A DNA stretch of 64,000 bases from Hyperoodon ampullatus (lineage: Eukaryota; Chordata; Mammalia; Artiodactyla; Ziphiidae): NCBI GenBank assembly GCA_949752795.1, contig OX457074.1, forward strand, positions 62,001-126,000, in the 5' to 3' direction. The position numbers were made by a program, and so were the translations under genes. The notes below the pieces were generated by a model, which searched no databases, had not been told where the DNA came from, and saw only the letters and a program-made list of their open reading frames with translations. Shown here one piece after another: positions 34,251-47,036 of this stretch. Each line of letters opens with the position of its first letter. Positions within the stretch are counted from its first letter, which is position 1.

Positions 34251-37200
34251 CGTACCCTGATCCTAATCCGTACGCGGACACTGACCCGCGCTTCCGCACG
34301 TGCCCCGACCCTAGCACGTGTCCGCACCCTCACCTGTGCCCTCAGCCTTGCCGTTCCCTATCCCTAACCCTAGCCCGGAACGGAAACCCACCGGCAGCCC
34401 CACACCTTAGCCTCCGCCGTACCCTCATCCTAATCCGTACGCGGACACTGACCCGCGCGTCCGCACGTGCCCCGACCCTAGCACGTGTCCGCACCCTCAC
34501 CTGTGCCCTCAGCCTTGCCGTTCCCTAACCCTAACCCTAGCCCGGAACGGAAACCCACCGGCAGCCCCACACCTTAGCCTCCGCCGTACCTTCATCCTAA
34601 TCCGTACGCGGTCACTGACCCACGCGTCCGCACGTGCCCCGACCCTAGCACGTGTCCGCACCCTCACCTGTGCCCTCAGCCTTGCCATTCCCTAACCCTA
34701 ACCCTAGCCCGGAACGGAAACCCACCGGCAGCCCCACACCTTAGCCTCCGCTGTACCCTCATCCTCATCCGTACGCGGACACTGACCCTCGCGTCCACAC
34801 GTGCCCCGACCCTAGCACGTGTCCGCACCCTCACCTGTGCCTTCAGCCTTGCCGTTCCCTAACCCTAACCCTAGCCCGGAACGGAAACCCACCGGCAGCC
34901 CCACACCTTACCCTCCGCCGCTCCCTCATCCTCATCCATACGCGGACACTGACCCGCGCGTCCGCACGTGCCCCGACCCTAGCACGTGTCCGCACCCTCT
35001 CCTGTGCCCTCAGCCTTGCCGTTCCCTAACCCTAACCCTAGACCGGAACGGAAACCCACCGGCAGCCCCACACCTTACCCTCCGCCGTACCCTCATCCTA
35101 ATCCGTACGCGGACACTGACCCGCGCGTCCGCACGTGCCCCGACCCTAGCACGTGTCCGCACCCTCACCTGTGCCCTCAGCCTTGCCGTTCCCTAACCCT
35201 AAACCTAGCCCGGAACGGAAACCCACCGGCAGCCCCACACCTTAGCCTCCGCCGTACCCTCATCCTAATCCGTACGCGGACACTGACCCGCGTGTCCGCA
35301 CGTGCCCCGACCCTAGCACGTGTCCGCACCCTCACCTGTGCCCTCAGCCTTGCCGTTCCCTAACCCTAACCCTAGCCGGGAACGGAAACCCACCGGCAGC
35401 CTCACACCTTAGCCTCTGACGTACCCTCATCCTAATCCGTACGCGGACACTGACCCGCGCGTCCGCACGTGCCCCGACCCTAGCACGTGTCCGCACCCTC
35501 ACCTGTGCCCTCAGCCTTGCCGTTCCCTAACCCTAACCCTAGCCCGGAACGGAAACCCACCGGCAGCCCCACACCTTAGCCTCCGCCGTACCCTCATCCT
35601 CATCCGTACGCGGACACTGACCCGCGCGTCCGCACGTGCCCCGACCCTAGCACGTGTCCGCACCCTCTCCTGTGCCCTCAGCCTTGCCGTTCCCTAACCC
35701 TAACCCTAGCCCGGAACGGAAACCCACTGGCAGCCCCACACCTTAGCCTCCACCGTACCCTCATCCTAATCCGTACTCGGACACTGACCCGCGCGTCCGC
35801 ACGTGCCCCGACCCTAGCACGTGTCCGCACCCTCACCTGTGCCCTCAGCCTTGCCGTTCCCTAACCCTAGCCCTAGCCCAGAACGGAAACACACCGGCAG
35901 CCCCACACCTTAGCCTCCGCCGTACCCTCATCCTAATCCGTACGCGGACACTGACCCGCGCGTCCGCACGTGCCCCGACCCTAGCACGTGTCCGCAACAT
36001 CGCCTGTGCCCTCAGCCTTGCCGTTCCCTAACCCTAACCCTAGCCCGGAACGGAAACCCCCCGGCAGCCCCACACCTTAGCCTCCGCCGTACCCTCATCC
36101 TAATCCGTACGCGGACACTGACCCGCGCGTCCGCACGTGCCCTGACCCTAGCACGTGTCCGCACCCTCACCTGTGCCCTCATCCTTGCCGTTCCCTAACC
36201 CTAACCCTACCCCGGAAGGGAAACCCACTGGCAGCCCCACACCTTAGCCCCCGCCGTACCCTCATCCTTATCCGTACGCGGACACTGACCCGCGCATCCG
36301 CACGTGCCCCGACCGTAGCACGTGTCCGCCCCCTCACCTGTGCCCTCAGCCTTGCCGTTCCCTAACCCTAACCCTAGCCCGGAACGGAAACCCACCGGCA
36401 GCCCCACACCTTAGCCTCCGCCGTACGCTCATACTAATCCGTACGCGGACACTGACCCACACGTCCGCACGTGCCCCGACCCTAGCACGTGTCCGCACCC
36501 TCACCTGTGCCCTCAGCCTTGCCGTTCCCTAACCCTAACCCTAGCCCGGAACGGAAACCCACCGGCAGCCCCACACCTTAGCCCCCGCCGTACCCTCATC
36601 CTAATCCGTACGCGGACACTGACCCGCGCGTCCGCACGTGCCCCGACCCTAGCACGTGTCCGCACCCTCACCTGTGCCCTCAGCCTTGCCGTTCCCTAAC
36701 CCTAACCCTAGCCCGGAAGGGAAACCCACTGGCAGCCCCACACCTTAGCCCCCGCCGTACCCTCATCCTAATCCGTACGCGGACACTGACCCGCGCGTCC
36801 GCACGTGCACCGACCCTAGCACGTGTCCGCACCCTCACCTGTGCCCTCAGCCTTGCCGTTCCCTAACCCTAACCCTAGCCCGGAACGGAAACCCACCGGC
36901 AGACCCACACCTTAGCCTCCGCCGTACCCTCATCCTCATCCGTACGCGGACACTGACCCGCGCGTCCGCACGTGCCCCGACCCTAGCACGTGTCCGCACC
37001 CTCACCTGTGCCCTCAGCCTTGCCGTTCCCTAACCCTAACCCTAGCCCGGAACGGAAACCCACCGGCAGCCCCACACCTTACCCTCCGCCGTACCCTCAT
37101 CCTCATCTGTACGCGGACACTGACCCGCACGTACGCACGTGCCCCGACCCTAGCACGTGGCCGCACCCTCACCTGTGCCCTCAGCCTTGCCGTTCCCTAA

Positions 37201-39351
37201 CCCTAACCCTAGCCCGGATTGGAAACCCACCGGCAGCCCCACACCTTAGCCTCCGCCGTACCCTCATCCTAATCCGTACGCGGACAATGACCCGCGCGTC
37301 CGCACGTGCCCCGACCCTAGCACGTGTCCGCACCCTCACCTGTGCCCTCAGCCTTGCCGTTCCCTAACCCTAACCCTAGCCCGGAACGGAAACCCACCGG
37401 CAGCCCCACACCTTAGCCTCCGCCGTACCCTCATCCTAATCCGTACGCGGACACTGACCCGCGCGTCCGCACGTGCCCCGACCCTAGCACGTATCTGCAC
37501 CCTCCCCTGTGCCCTCAGCCTTGCCGTTCCCTAACCCTAACCCTAGCCCGGAAGGGAAACCCACCGGCAGCCCCACACCTTAGCCTCCGCCGTACCCTCA
37601 TCCTAATCCGTACGCGGACACTGACCCGCGCTTCCGCACGTGCCCCGACCCTAGCACGTATCTGCACCCTCACCTGTGCCCTCAGCCTTGCCGTTCCCTA
37701 ACCCTAACCCTAGCCCGGAACGGAAACCCACCGGCAGCCCCACACCTTAGCCTCCGCCGTACCCTCATCCTAATCCGTACGCGGACACTGACCCGCGCGT
37801 CCGCACGTGTCCCGACCCTAGCACGAGTCCGCACCCTCACCTGTGCCCTCAGCCTTGCCGTTCCCTAACCCTAACCCTAGCCCGGAACGGAAACCCACCG
37901 GCAGCCCCACACCTTAGCCTCCGCCGTACCCTCATCTTAATCCGTACGCGGACACTGACCCGCGCGTCCGCACGTGCCCCGACCCTAGCACGTGTCCGCA
38001 CCCTCACCTGTTCCCTCAGCCTTGCCGTTCCCTAACCCTAACCCTAGCCCGGAACGGAAACCCACCGGCAGCCCCACACCTTAGCCTCCGCCATACCCTC
38101 ATCCTAATCCGTACGCGGACACTGACCCGCGCGTTCGCACGTGCCCCGACCCTAGCACGTGTCCGCAACCTCACCTGTGCCCTCAGCCTTGCCGTTCCCT
38201 AACCCTAACCCTAGCCCGGAACGGAAACCCACCGGCAGCCCCACACCTTAGCCTCCGCCGTACCTTCATCCTAATCCGTACGCGGACACTGACCCGCGAG
38301 TCTGCACGTGCCCCGAATCTAGCACGTGTCCGCACCCTCACCTGTGCCCTCAGCCTTGCCGTTCCCTAACCCTAACCCTAGCCCGGAAGGGAAACCCACC
38401 GGCAGCGCCACACCTTAGCCTCCGCCGTACCCTCATCCTAATCCGTACGCGGACACTGACCCGCGCGTCCGCACGTGCCCCGACCCTAGCACGTGTCCGC
38501 ACCCTCACCTGTGCCCTCAGCCTTGCCGTTCCCTAACCCTAACCCTAGCCCGGAACGGAAACCCACCGGCAGCCCCACACCTTAGCCTCCGCCGTACCCT
38601 CATCCTAATCCGTACGCGGACACTGACCCGCGCGTCCGCACGTGCCCCGACCCTAGCACGTGTCCGCACCCTCACCTGTGCCCTCAGCCTTGCCGTTCCC
38701 TAACCCTAACCCTAGCCCGGAACGGAAACCCACCGGCAGCCCCACACCTTAGCCTCCGCCGTACACTCATCCTAATCCGTACGCGGACACTGACCCGCGC
38801 GTCCGCACGTGCCCCGACCCTAGCACGTGTCCGCACCCTCACCTGTGCCCTCAGCCTTGCCGTTCCCTAACCCTAACCCTAGCCCGGAACAGAAACCCAC
38901 CGGCAGCCCCACACCTTAGCCTCCGCCGTACCCTCATCCTAATCCGTACGCGGACACTGACCCGCGCGTCCGCACGTGCCCCGACCCTAGCACGTGTCCG
39001 CACCCTCACCTGTGCCCTCAGATTTGCCGTTCCCTAACCCTAACCCTAGCCCGGAACGGAAACCCACCGGCAGCCCCACACCTTAGTCTCCGCCGTACCC
39101 TCATCCTAATCCGTACGCGGACACTGACCCGCGCGTCCGCACGTGCCCCGACCCTAGCACGTGTCCGCACCATCACCTGTGCCCTTAGCATTGCAATTCC
39201 CTAACCCTAACCCTAGCCCGGAACGGAAACCCACCGGCAGCCTCACACCTTAGCCTCCGACGTACCCTGATCCTACTCCGTACGCGGACACTGACCCGCG
39301 CTTCCGCACTTGCCCCGACCCTAGCACGTGTCCGCACCCTCACCTGTGCCC
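34251..39351 (+). repeat. Segmental block E, copy 2
   Basis: Copy of 17.05-22.15 kb. Anchors: cassette copy 4, ACGTATCTG at 37488, GCCATACC at 38090 and CAGATTTGCC near 39020 (CAGCTTTGCC in copy 1). It lacks the CTACCACG variant seen at 4.4, 20.8 and 24.3 kb. From about 39.5 kb the offset falls to 16,533 bp, four monomers fewer. Confidence 0.85.
34735..35235 (+). repeat. Landmark three-monomer cassette, copy 4 (intermediate form)
   Basis: Keeps GCCGCTCCC as in copies 1-3 but has GGCAGCCCC in the third monomer as in copies 5-7, so it is intermediate between the two groups. It lies exactly 103 monomers after copy 3. Confidence 0.85.
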
Positions 39352-40401
39352 TCAGCCTTGCCATTCCCTAACCCTAACCCTAGCCCGGAACGGAAACCCA
39401 CCGGCAGCCCCACACCTTAGCCTCCGCCGTACCCTCATCCTAATCCGTACGCGGACACTGACCCGCGCGTCCGCACGTGCCCCGACCCTAGCACGTGTCC
39501 GCACCCTCACCTGTGCCCTCAGCCTTGCCGTTCCCTAACCCTAACCCTAGCCCGGAACGGAAACCCACCGGCAGCCCCACACCTTAGCCTCCGCCGTACC
39601 CTCATCCTAATCCGTACGCGGACACTGACCCGCGAGTCCGCACGTGCCCCGAACCTAGCACGTGTCCGCACCCTCACCTGTGCCCTCAGCCTTGTCGTTC
39701 CCTAACCCTAACCCTAGCCCGGAACGGAAACCCACCGGCAGCCCCACACCTTAGCCTCCGCCGTACCCTCATCCTAATCCGTACGCGGACACTGACCCGC
39801 GCGTCCGCACGTGCCCCGACCCTAGCACGTGTCCCCACCCTCACCTGTGCCCTCAGCCTTGCCGTTCCCTAACCCTAACCCTAGCCCGGAACGGAAACCC
39901 ACCGGCAGCCCCACACCTTAGCCTCCACCGTACCCTCATCCTAATCCGTACGCGGACACTGACCCGCGCGTCCGCACGTGCCCCGACCCTAGCACGTGTC
40001 CGCACCCTCACCTGTGCCCTCAGCCTTGCCGTTCCCTAACCCTAACCCTAGCCCGGAACGGAAACCCACCGGCAGCCCCACACCTTAGCCTCTGCCGTAC
40101 CCTCATCCTAATCCGTACGCGGACACTGACCCGCGCGTCCGCACGTGCCCCGACCCTAGCACGTGTCCGCACCCTCACCTGTGCCCTCAGCCTTGCCGTT
40201 CCCTAACCCTAACCCTAGCCCGGAACGGAAACCCACCGGCAGCCCCACACCTTAGCCTCCGCCGTACCCTCATCCTAATCCGTACGCGGACACTGACACG
40301 CGCGTCCGCACGTGCCCCGACCCTAGCACGTGTCCGCACCCTCACCTGTGCCCTCAGCCTTGCCGTTCCCTAACCCTAACCCTAGCCCGGAACGGAAACC
40401 C
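39351..40401 (+). repeat. Patchwork of near-consensus monomers between blocks E and F
   Basis: This stretch carries the ordered markers GCGAGTCC (39634), TTGTCGTTCC, GTCCCCACC and CCTCCACCG. They also occur at about 6.7, 23.1, 29.4 and, in part, 56.3 kb. The rest is close to consensus. No gene or non-satellite sequence is seen. Confidence 0.6.
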
Positions 40402-41661
40402 ACCGGCAGCCCCACACCTTAGCCTCCGCCGTACCCTCATCCTAATCCGTACGCGGACACTGACCCACGCGTCCGCACGTGCCCCGACCCTAGCACGTGT
40501 CCGCACCCTCACCTGTGCCCTCAGCCTTGCCGTTCCCTAACCCTAAACCTAGCCCGGACGGGAAACCCACCGGCAGCCCCACACCTTAGCCTCCGCCGTA
40601 CGCTCATCCTAATCCGTACGCGGACACTGACCCGCGCGTCCGCACGTGCCCCGACACTAGCACGTGTCCGCACCCTCACCTGTGCCCTCAGCCTTGCCGT
40701 TCCCTAACCCTAACCCTAGCCCGGAACGGAAACCCACCGGCAGCCCCACACCTTAGCCTCTGCCGTACCCTCATCCTAATCCGTACGCGGACACTGACCC
40801 GCGCGTCCGCACATGCCCCGACCCTAGCACGTGTCCGCACCCTCACCTGTGCCCTCAGCCTTGCCGTTCCCTAACCCTAAACCTAGCCCGGAAGGGAAAC
40901 CCACCGGCAGCCCCACACCTTAGCCTCCGCCGTACCCTCATCCTAATCCGTACGCGGACACTGACCCGCGCGTCCGCACGTGCCCCGACCCTAGCACGTG
41001 TCCGCACCCTCACCTGTGCCCTCAGCCTTGCCGTTCCCTAACCCTAACCCTAGCCCGGAACGGAAACCCACCGGCAGCCCCACACCTTAGCCTCCGCCGT
41101 ACCCTCATCCTAATCCGTACGCGGACACTGACCCACGCGTCCGCACGTGCCCCGACCCTAGCACGTGTCCGCACCCTCACCTGTGCCCTCAGCCTTGCCG
41201 TTCCCTAACCCTAACCCTAGCCCGGAACGGAAACCCACCGGCAGCCCCACACCTTAGCCTCCGCCGTACCCTCATCCTAATCCGTACGCGGACACTGACC
41301 CGCGCGTCCGCACGTGCCCCGACCCTAGCACGTGTCCGCACCCTCACCTGTGCCCTCAGCCTTGCCGTTCCCTAACCCTAACCCTAGCCCGGAACGGAAA
41401 CCCACCGGCAGCCCCACACCTTAGCCTCCGCCGTACCCTCATCCTAATCCGTACGCGGACACTGACCCACGCGTCCGCACGTGCCCCGACCCTAGCACGT
41501 GTCCGCACCCTCACCTGTGCCCTCAGCCTTGCCGTTCCCTAACCCTAACCCTAGCCCGGAACGGAAACCCACCGGCAGCCCCTCACCTTAGCCTCCGCCG
41601 TACCCTCATCCTAATCCGTACGCGGACACTGACCCGCGCGTCCGCACGTGCCCCGACCCTA
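40401..41661 (+). repeat. Segmental block F, copy 2
   Basis: Copy of 29.88-31.14 kb. Just upstream (39.5-40.0 kb) the offset to the same region is 10,187 bp, so two additional monomers lie between the two matching stretches here. Confidence 0.65.
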
Positions 41662-42361
41662 GCACGTGTCCGCACCCTCACCTGTGCCCTCAGCCTTGCC
41701 GTTCCCTAACCCTAACCCTAGCCCGGAACAGAAACCCACCGGCATCCCCACACCTTAGCCTCCGCCGTACCCTCATCCTAATCCGTACGCGGACACTGAC
41801 CCGCGCGTCCGCACGTGCCCCGAACCTAGCACGTGTCCGCACCCTCACCTGTGCCCTCAGCCTTGTCGTTCCCTAACCCTAACCCTAGCCCGGAACGGAA
41901 ACCCACCGGCAGCCCCACACCTTAGCCTCCGCCGTACCCTCATCCTAATCCGTACGCGGACACTGACCCGCGCGTCCGCACGTGCCCCGACCCTAGCACG
42001 TGTCCGCACCCTCACCTGTGCCCTCAGCCTTGCCGTTCCCTAACCCTAAACCTAGCCCGGACGGGAAACCCACCGGCAGCCCCACACCTTAGCCTCCGCC
42101 GTACCCTCATCCTAATCCGTACGCGGACACTGACCCGCGCGTCCGCACGTGCCCCGACCCTAGCACGTATCTGCACCCTCCCCTGTGCCCTCAGCCTTGC
42201 CGTTCCCTAACCCTAACCCTAGCCCGGAAGGGAAACCCACCGGCAGCCCCACACCTTAGCCTCCGCCGTACCCTCATCCTAATCCGTACGCGGACACTGA
42301 ACCGCGCGTCCGCACGTGCCCCGACCCTAGCACGTATCCGCACCCTCCCCTGTGCCCTCAT
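41661..42361 (+). repeat. Junction stretch joining three source blocks
   Basis: 41.70-42.10 kb matches 32.01-32.41 kb at offset 9,686 bp (GGAACAGAAAC, CGAACCTAGC, TTGTCGTTCC, CCCGGACGGG). The ACGTATCTG monomer at 42164 then matches 37488. The next monomer carries a hybrid ACGTATCCG with CCCCTG and CTCATCCTTG, leading into block G. Confidence 0.65.
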
Positions 42362-43750
42362 CCTTGCCGTTCCCTAACCCTAACCCTAGCCCGGAAGGGA
42401 AACCCACTGGCAGCCCCACACCTTAGCCCCCGCCGTACCCTCATCCTTATCCGTACGCGGACACTGACCCGCGCATCCGCACGTGCCCCGACCCTAGCAC
42501 GTGTCCGCCCCCTCACCTGTGCCCTCAGCCTTGCCGTTCCCTAACCCTAACCCTAGCCCGGAACGGAAACCCACCGGCAGCCCCACACCTTAGCCTCCGC
42601 CGTACGCTCATCCTGATCCGTACGCGGACACTGACCCGCACGTCCGCACGTGCCCCGACCCTAGCACGTGTCCGCACCCTCACCTGTGCCCTCAGCCTTG
42701 CCGTTCCCTAACCCTAACCCTAGCCCGGAACGGAAACCCACCGGCAGCCCCACACCTTAGCCCCCGCCGTACCCTCATCCTAATCCGTACGCGGACACTG
42801 ACCCGCGCGTCCGCACGTGCCCCGACCCTAGCACGTGTCCGCACCCTCACCTGTGCCCTCAGCCTTGCCGATCCCTAACCCTAACCCTAGCCCGGAAGGG
42901 AAACCCACTGGCAGCCCCACACCTTAGCCCCCGCCGTACCCTCATCCTAATCCGTACGCGGACACTGACCCGCGCGTCCGCACTTGCACCGACCCTAGCA
43001 CGTGTCCGCACCCTCACCTGTGCCCTCAGCCTTGCCGTTCCCTAACCCTAACCCTAGCCCGGAACGGAAACCCACCGGCAGCCCCACACCTTAGCCTCCG
43101 CCGTACCCTCATCCTAATCTGTACGCGGACACTGACCCGCGCGTCCGCACGTGCCCCGACCCTAGCACGTGTCCGCACCTTGACCTGTGCCCTCAGCCTT
43201 GCCGTTCCCTAACCCTAACCCTAGCCCGGAACGGAAACCCACCGGCAGCCCCACACCTTAGCCTCCGCCGTACCCTCATCCTAATACGTACGCGGACACT
43301 GACCCGCGCGTCCGCACGTGCCCCGACCCTAGCACGTGTCCGCACCCTCACCTGTGCCCTCAGCCTTGCCATTCCCTAACCCTAACCCTAGCCCGGAACG
43401 GAAACCCACCGGCAGCCCCACACCTTAGCCTCCGCCGTACCCTCATCCTCATCCGTACGCGGACACTGACCCGCGCGTCCACACGTGCCGCGACCCTAGC
43501 ACGTGTCCGCACCCTCACCAGTGCCCTCAGCCTTGCCGTTCCCTAACCCTAACCCTAGCACGGAAGGGAAACCCACCGGCAGCCCCACACCTTAGCCTCC
43601 GCCGTACCCTCATCCTAATCCGTACGCGGACACTGACCCGCGCGTCCGCACGTGCCCCGACCGTAGCACGTGTCCGCACCCTCACCTGTGCCCTCAGCCT
43701 TGCCGTTCCCTAACCCTAACCCTAGCCCGGAACGGAAACCCACCGGCAGC
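42361..43750 (+). repeat. Segmental block G, copy 1
   Basis: Matches 47.04-48.43 kb at offset 4,676 bp (28 monomers), and through it 59.23-60.62 kb. Anchors: CTCATCCTTGCC at the left edge, CGTGCCGCGACC at 43485 and CGACCGTAGC at 43661. After 43.75 kb the offset becomes 5,344 bp: four monomers present at 48.4-49.05 kb are missing here. Confidence 0.8.
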
Positions 43751-45422
43751 CCCACACCTTAGCCTCCGCCGTACCCTCATCCTAATCCGTACGCGGACAC
43801 TGACCCGCGCGTCCGCACGTGCCCCGACCCTAGCACGTGTCTGCACCCACACCTGTGCCCTCAGCCTTGCCGTTCCCTAACCCTAACCCTAGCCCGGAAC
43901 GGAAACCCACCGGCAGCCCCACACCTTAGCCTCCGCCGTACCCTCATCCTAATCCGTACGCGGACACTGACCCGCGCGTCCGCACGTGCCCCGACCCTAG
44001 CACGTGTCCGCACCCTCACCTGTGCCCTCAGCCTTGCTGTTCCCTAACCCTAACCCTAGCCCGGAAGGGAAACCCACCGGCAGCCCCACACCTTACCCTC
44101 CGCCGTACCCTCATCCTAATCCGTACGCGGACACTGACCCGCGCGTCCGCACGTGGCCCGACCCTAGCACGTGTCCGCACCCTCACCTGTGCCCTCAGCC
44201 TTGCCGTTCCCTAACCCTAACCCTAGCCCGGAACGGAAACCCACCGGCAGCCCCACACCTTAGCCTCCGCCGTACCCTCATCCTAATCCGTACGCGGACA
44301 CTGACCCACGCGTCCGCACGTGCCCCGACCCTAGCACGTGTCCGCACCCTCACCTGTGCCCTCAGCCTTGCCGTTCCCTAACCCTAACCCTAGCCCGGAA
44401 CGGAAACCCACCGGCAGCCCCACACCTTAGCCTCCGCCGTACCCTCATCCTAATCCGTACGCGGACACTGACCCGCGCGTCCGCACGTGCCCCGACCCTA
44501 GCACGTGTCCGCACCCTCACCTGTGCCCTCAGCCTTGCCGTTCCCTAACCCTAACCCTAGCCCGGAACGGAAACCCACCGGCAGCCCCACACCTTAGCCT
44601 CCGCCGTACCCTCATCCTAATCCGTACGCGGACACTGACCCGCGCGTCCACACGTGCCCCGTCCCTAGCACGTGTCCGCACCCTCACCTGTGCCCTCAGC
44701 CTTGCCGTTCCCTAACCCTAACCCTAGCCCGGAACGGAAACCCACCGGCTGCCCCACACCTTAGCCTCCGCCGTACCCTCATCCTAATCCGTACGCGGAC
44801 ACTGACCCGCGCGTCCGCACGTGCCCCGACCCTAGCACGTGTCCGCACCCTCACCTGTGCCCTCAGCCTTGCCGTTCCCTAACCCTAACCCTAGCCCGGA
44901 CGGGAAACCCACCGGCAGCCCCACACCTTAGCCTCCGCCGTACCCTGATCCTAATCCGTACGCAGACACTGACCCGCGCTTCCGCACGTGCCCCGACCCT
45001 AGCACGTGTCCGCACCCTCACCTGTGCCCTCAGCCTTGCCGTTCCCTAACCCTAACCCTAGCCCGGAACGGAAACCCACCGGCAGCCCCACACCTTAGCC
45101 TCCGCCGTACCCTCATCCTAATCCGTACGCGGACACTGACCCGCGCGTCCGCACGTGCCCCGACCCTAGCACGTGTCCGCACCCTCACCTGTGCCCTTAG
45201 CCTTGCAATTCCCTAACCCTAACCCTAGCCCGGAACGGAAACCCACCGGCAGCCCCACACCTTAGCCTCCGCCGTACCTTCATCCTAATCCGTACGCGGA
45301 CGCTGACCCACGCGTCCGCACGTGCCCCGACCCTAGCACGTGTCCGCACCCTCACCTGTGCCCTCAGCCTTGCCGTTCCCTAACCCTAACCATAGCCCGG
45401 AACGGAAACCCACCGGCAGCCC

Positions 45423-45923
45423 CACACCTTAGCCTCCGCTGTACCCTCATCCTCATCCGTACGCGGACACTGACCCTCGCGTCCACACGTGCCCCGACAC
45501 TAGCACGTGTCCGCACCCTCACCTGTGCCCTCAGCCTTGCCGTTCCCTAACCCTAACCCTAGCCCGGAACGGAAACCCACCGGCAGCCCCACACCTTACC
45601 CTCCGCCGTTCCCTCATCCTCATCCATACGCGGACACTGACCCGCGCGTCCGCACGTGCCCCGACCCTAGCACGTGTCCGCACCCTCTCCTGTGCCCTCA
45701 GCCTTGCCGTTCCCTAACCCTAACCCTAGACCGGAACGGAAACCCACCGGCAGCCCCACACCTTACCCTCCGCCGTACCCTCATCCTAATCCGTACGCGG
45801 ACACTGACCCGCGCGTCCGCACGTGCCCCGACCCTAGCACGTGTCCGCACCCTCACCTGTGCCCTCAGCCTTGCCGTTCCCTAACCCTAAACCTAGCCCG
45901 GAACGGAAACCCACCGGCAGCCC
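45423..45923 (+). repeat. Landmark three-monomer cassette, copy 5
   Basis: Second form of the cassette: GCCGTTCCC where copies 1-4 have GCCGCTCCC, and GGCAGCCCC in the third monomer. It is preceded by a monomer with AACCATAGCCC. It lies 64 monomers after copy 4. Confidence 0.85.
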
Positions 45924-47036
45924 CACACCTTAGCCTCCGCCGTACCCTCATCCTAATCCGTACGCGGACACTGACCCGCGTGTCCGCACGTGCCCCGACC
46001 CTAGCACGTGTCCGCACCCTCACCTGTGCCCTCAGCCTTGCCGTTCCCTAACCCTAACCCTAGCCGGGAACGGAAACCCACCGGCAGCCTCACACCTTAG
46101 CCTCTGACGTACCCTCATCCTAATCTGTACGCGGATACTGACCCGCGCGTCCGCACGTGCCCCGACCCTAGCATGAGTCCGCACCCTCACCTGTGCCCTC
46201 AGCCTTGCCGTTCCCTAAACCTAACCCTAGCCCGGAACGGAAACCCACCGGCAGCCCCACACCTTAGCCTCCGCCGTACCCTCATCCTAATCCGTACGCG
46301 GACACTGACCCGCGCGTCCGCACGTGCCCCGACCCAGGCATGTGTCCGCACCCTCACCTGTGCCCTCAGCCTTGCCGTTCCCTAACCCTAACCCTAGCCC
46401 GGAACGGAAACCCACCGGCAGCCCCACACCTTAGCCTCCGCCGTACCCTCATCCTCATCCGTACACGGACACTGACCCGCGCGTCCGCACGTGCCCCGAC
46501 CCTAGCACGTGTCCGCACCCTCTCCTGTGCCCTCAGCCTTGCCGTTCCCTAACCCTAACCCTAGCCCGGAACGGAAACCCACTGGCAGCCCCACACCTTA
46601 GCCTCCACCGTACCCTCATCCTAATCCGTACTCGGACACTGACCCGCGCGTCCGCACGTGCCCCGACCCTAGCACGTGTCCGCACCCTCACCTGTGCCCT
46701 CAGCCTTGCCGTTCCCTAACCCTAGCCCTAGCCCAGAACGGAAACCCACCGGCAGCCCCACACCTTAGCCTCCGCCGTACCCTCATCCTAATCCGTACAC
46801 GGACACTGACCCGCGCGTCCGCACGTGCCCCGACCCTAGCACGTGTCCGCACCATCGCCTGTGCCCTCAGCCTTGCCGTTCCCTAACCCTAACCCTAGCC
46901 CGGAACGGAAACCCCCCGGCAGCCCCACACCTTAGCCTCCGCCGTACCCTCATCCTAATCCGTACGCGGACACTGACCCGCGCGTCCGCACGTGCCCTGA
47001 CCCTAGCACGTGTCGGCACCCTCACCTGTGCCCTCA

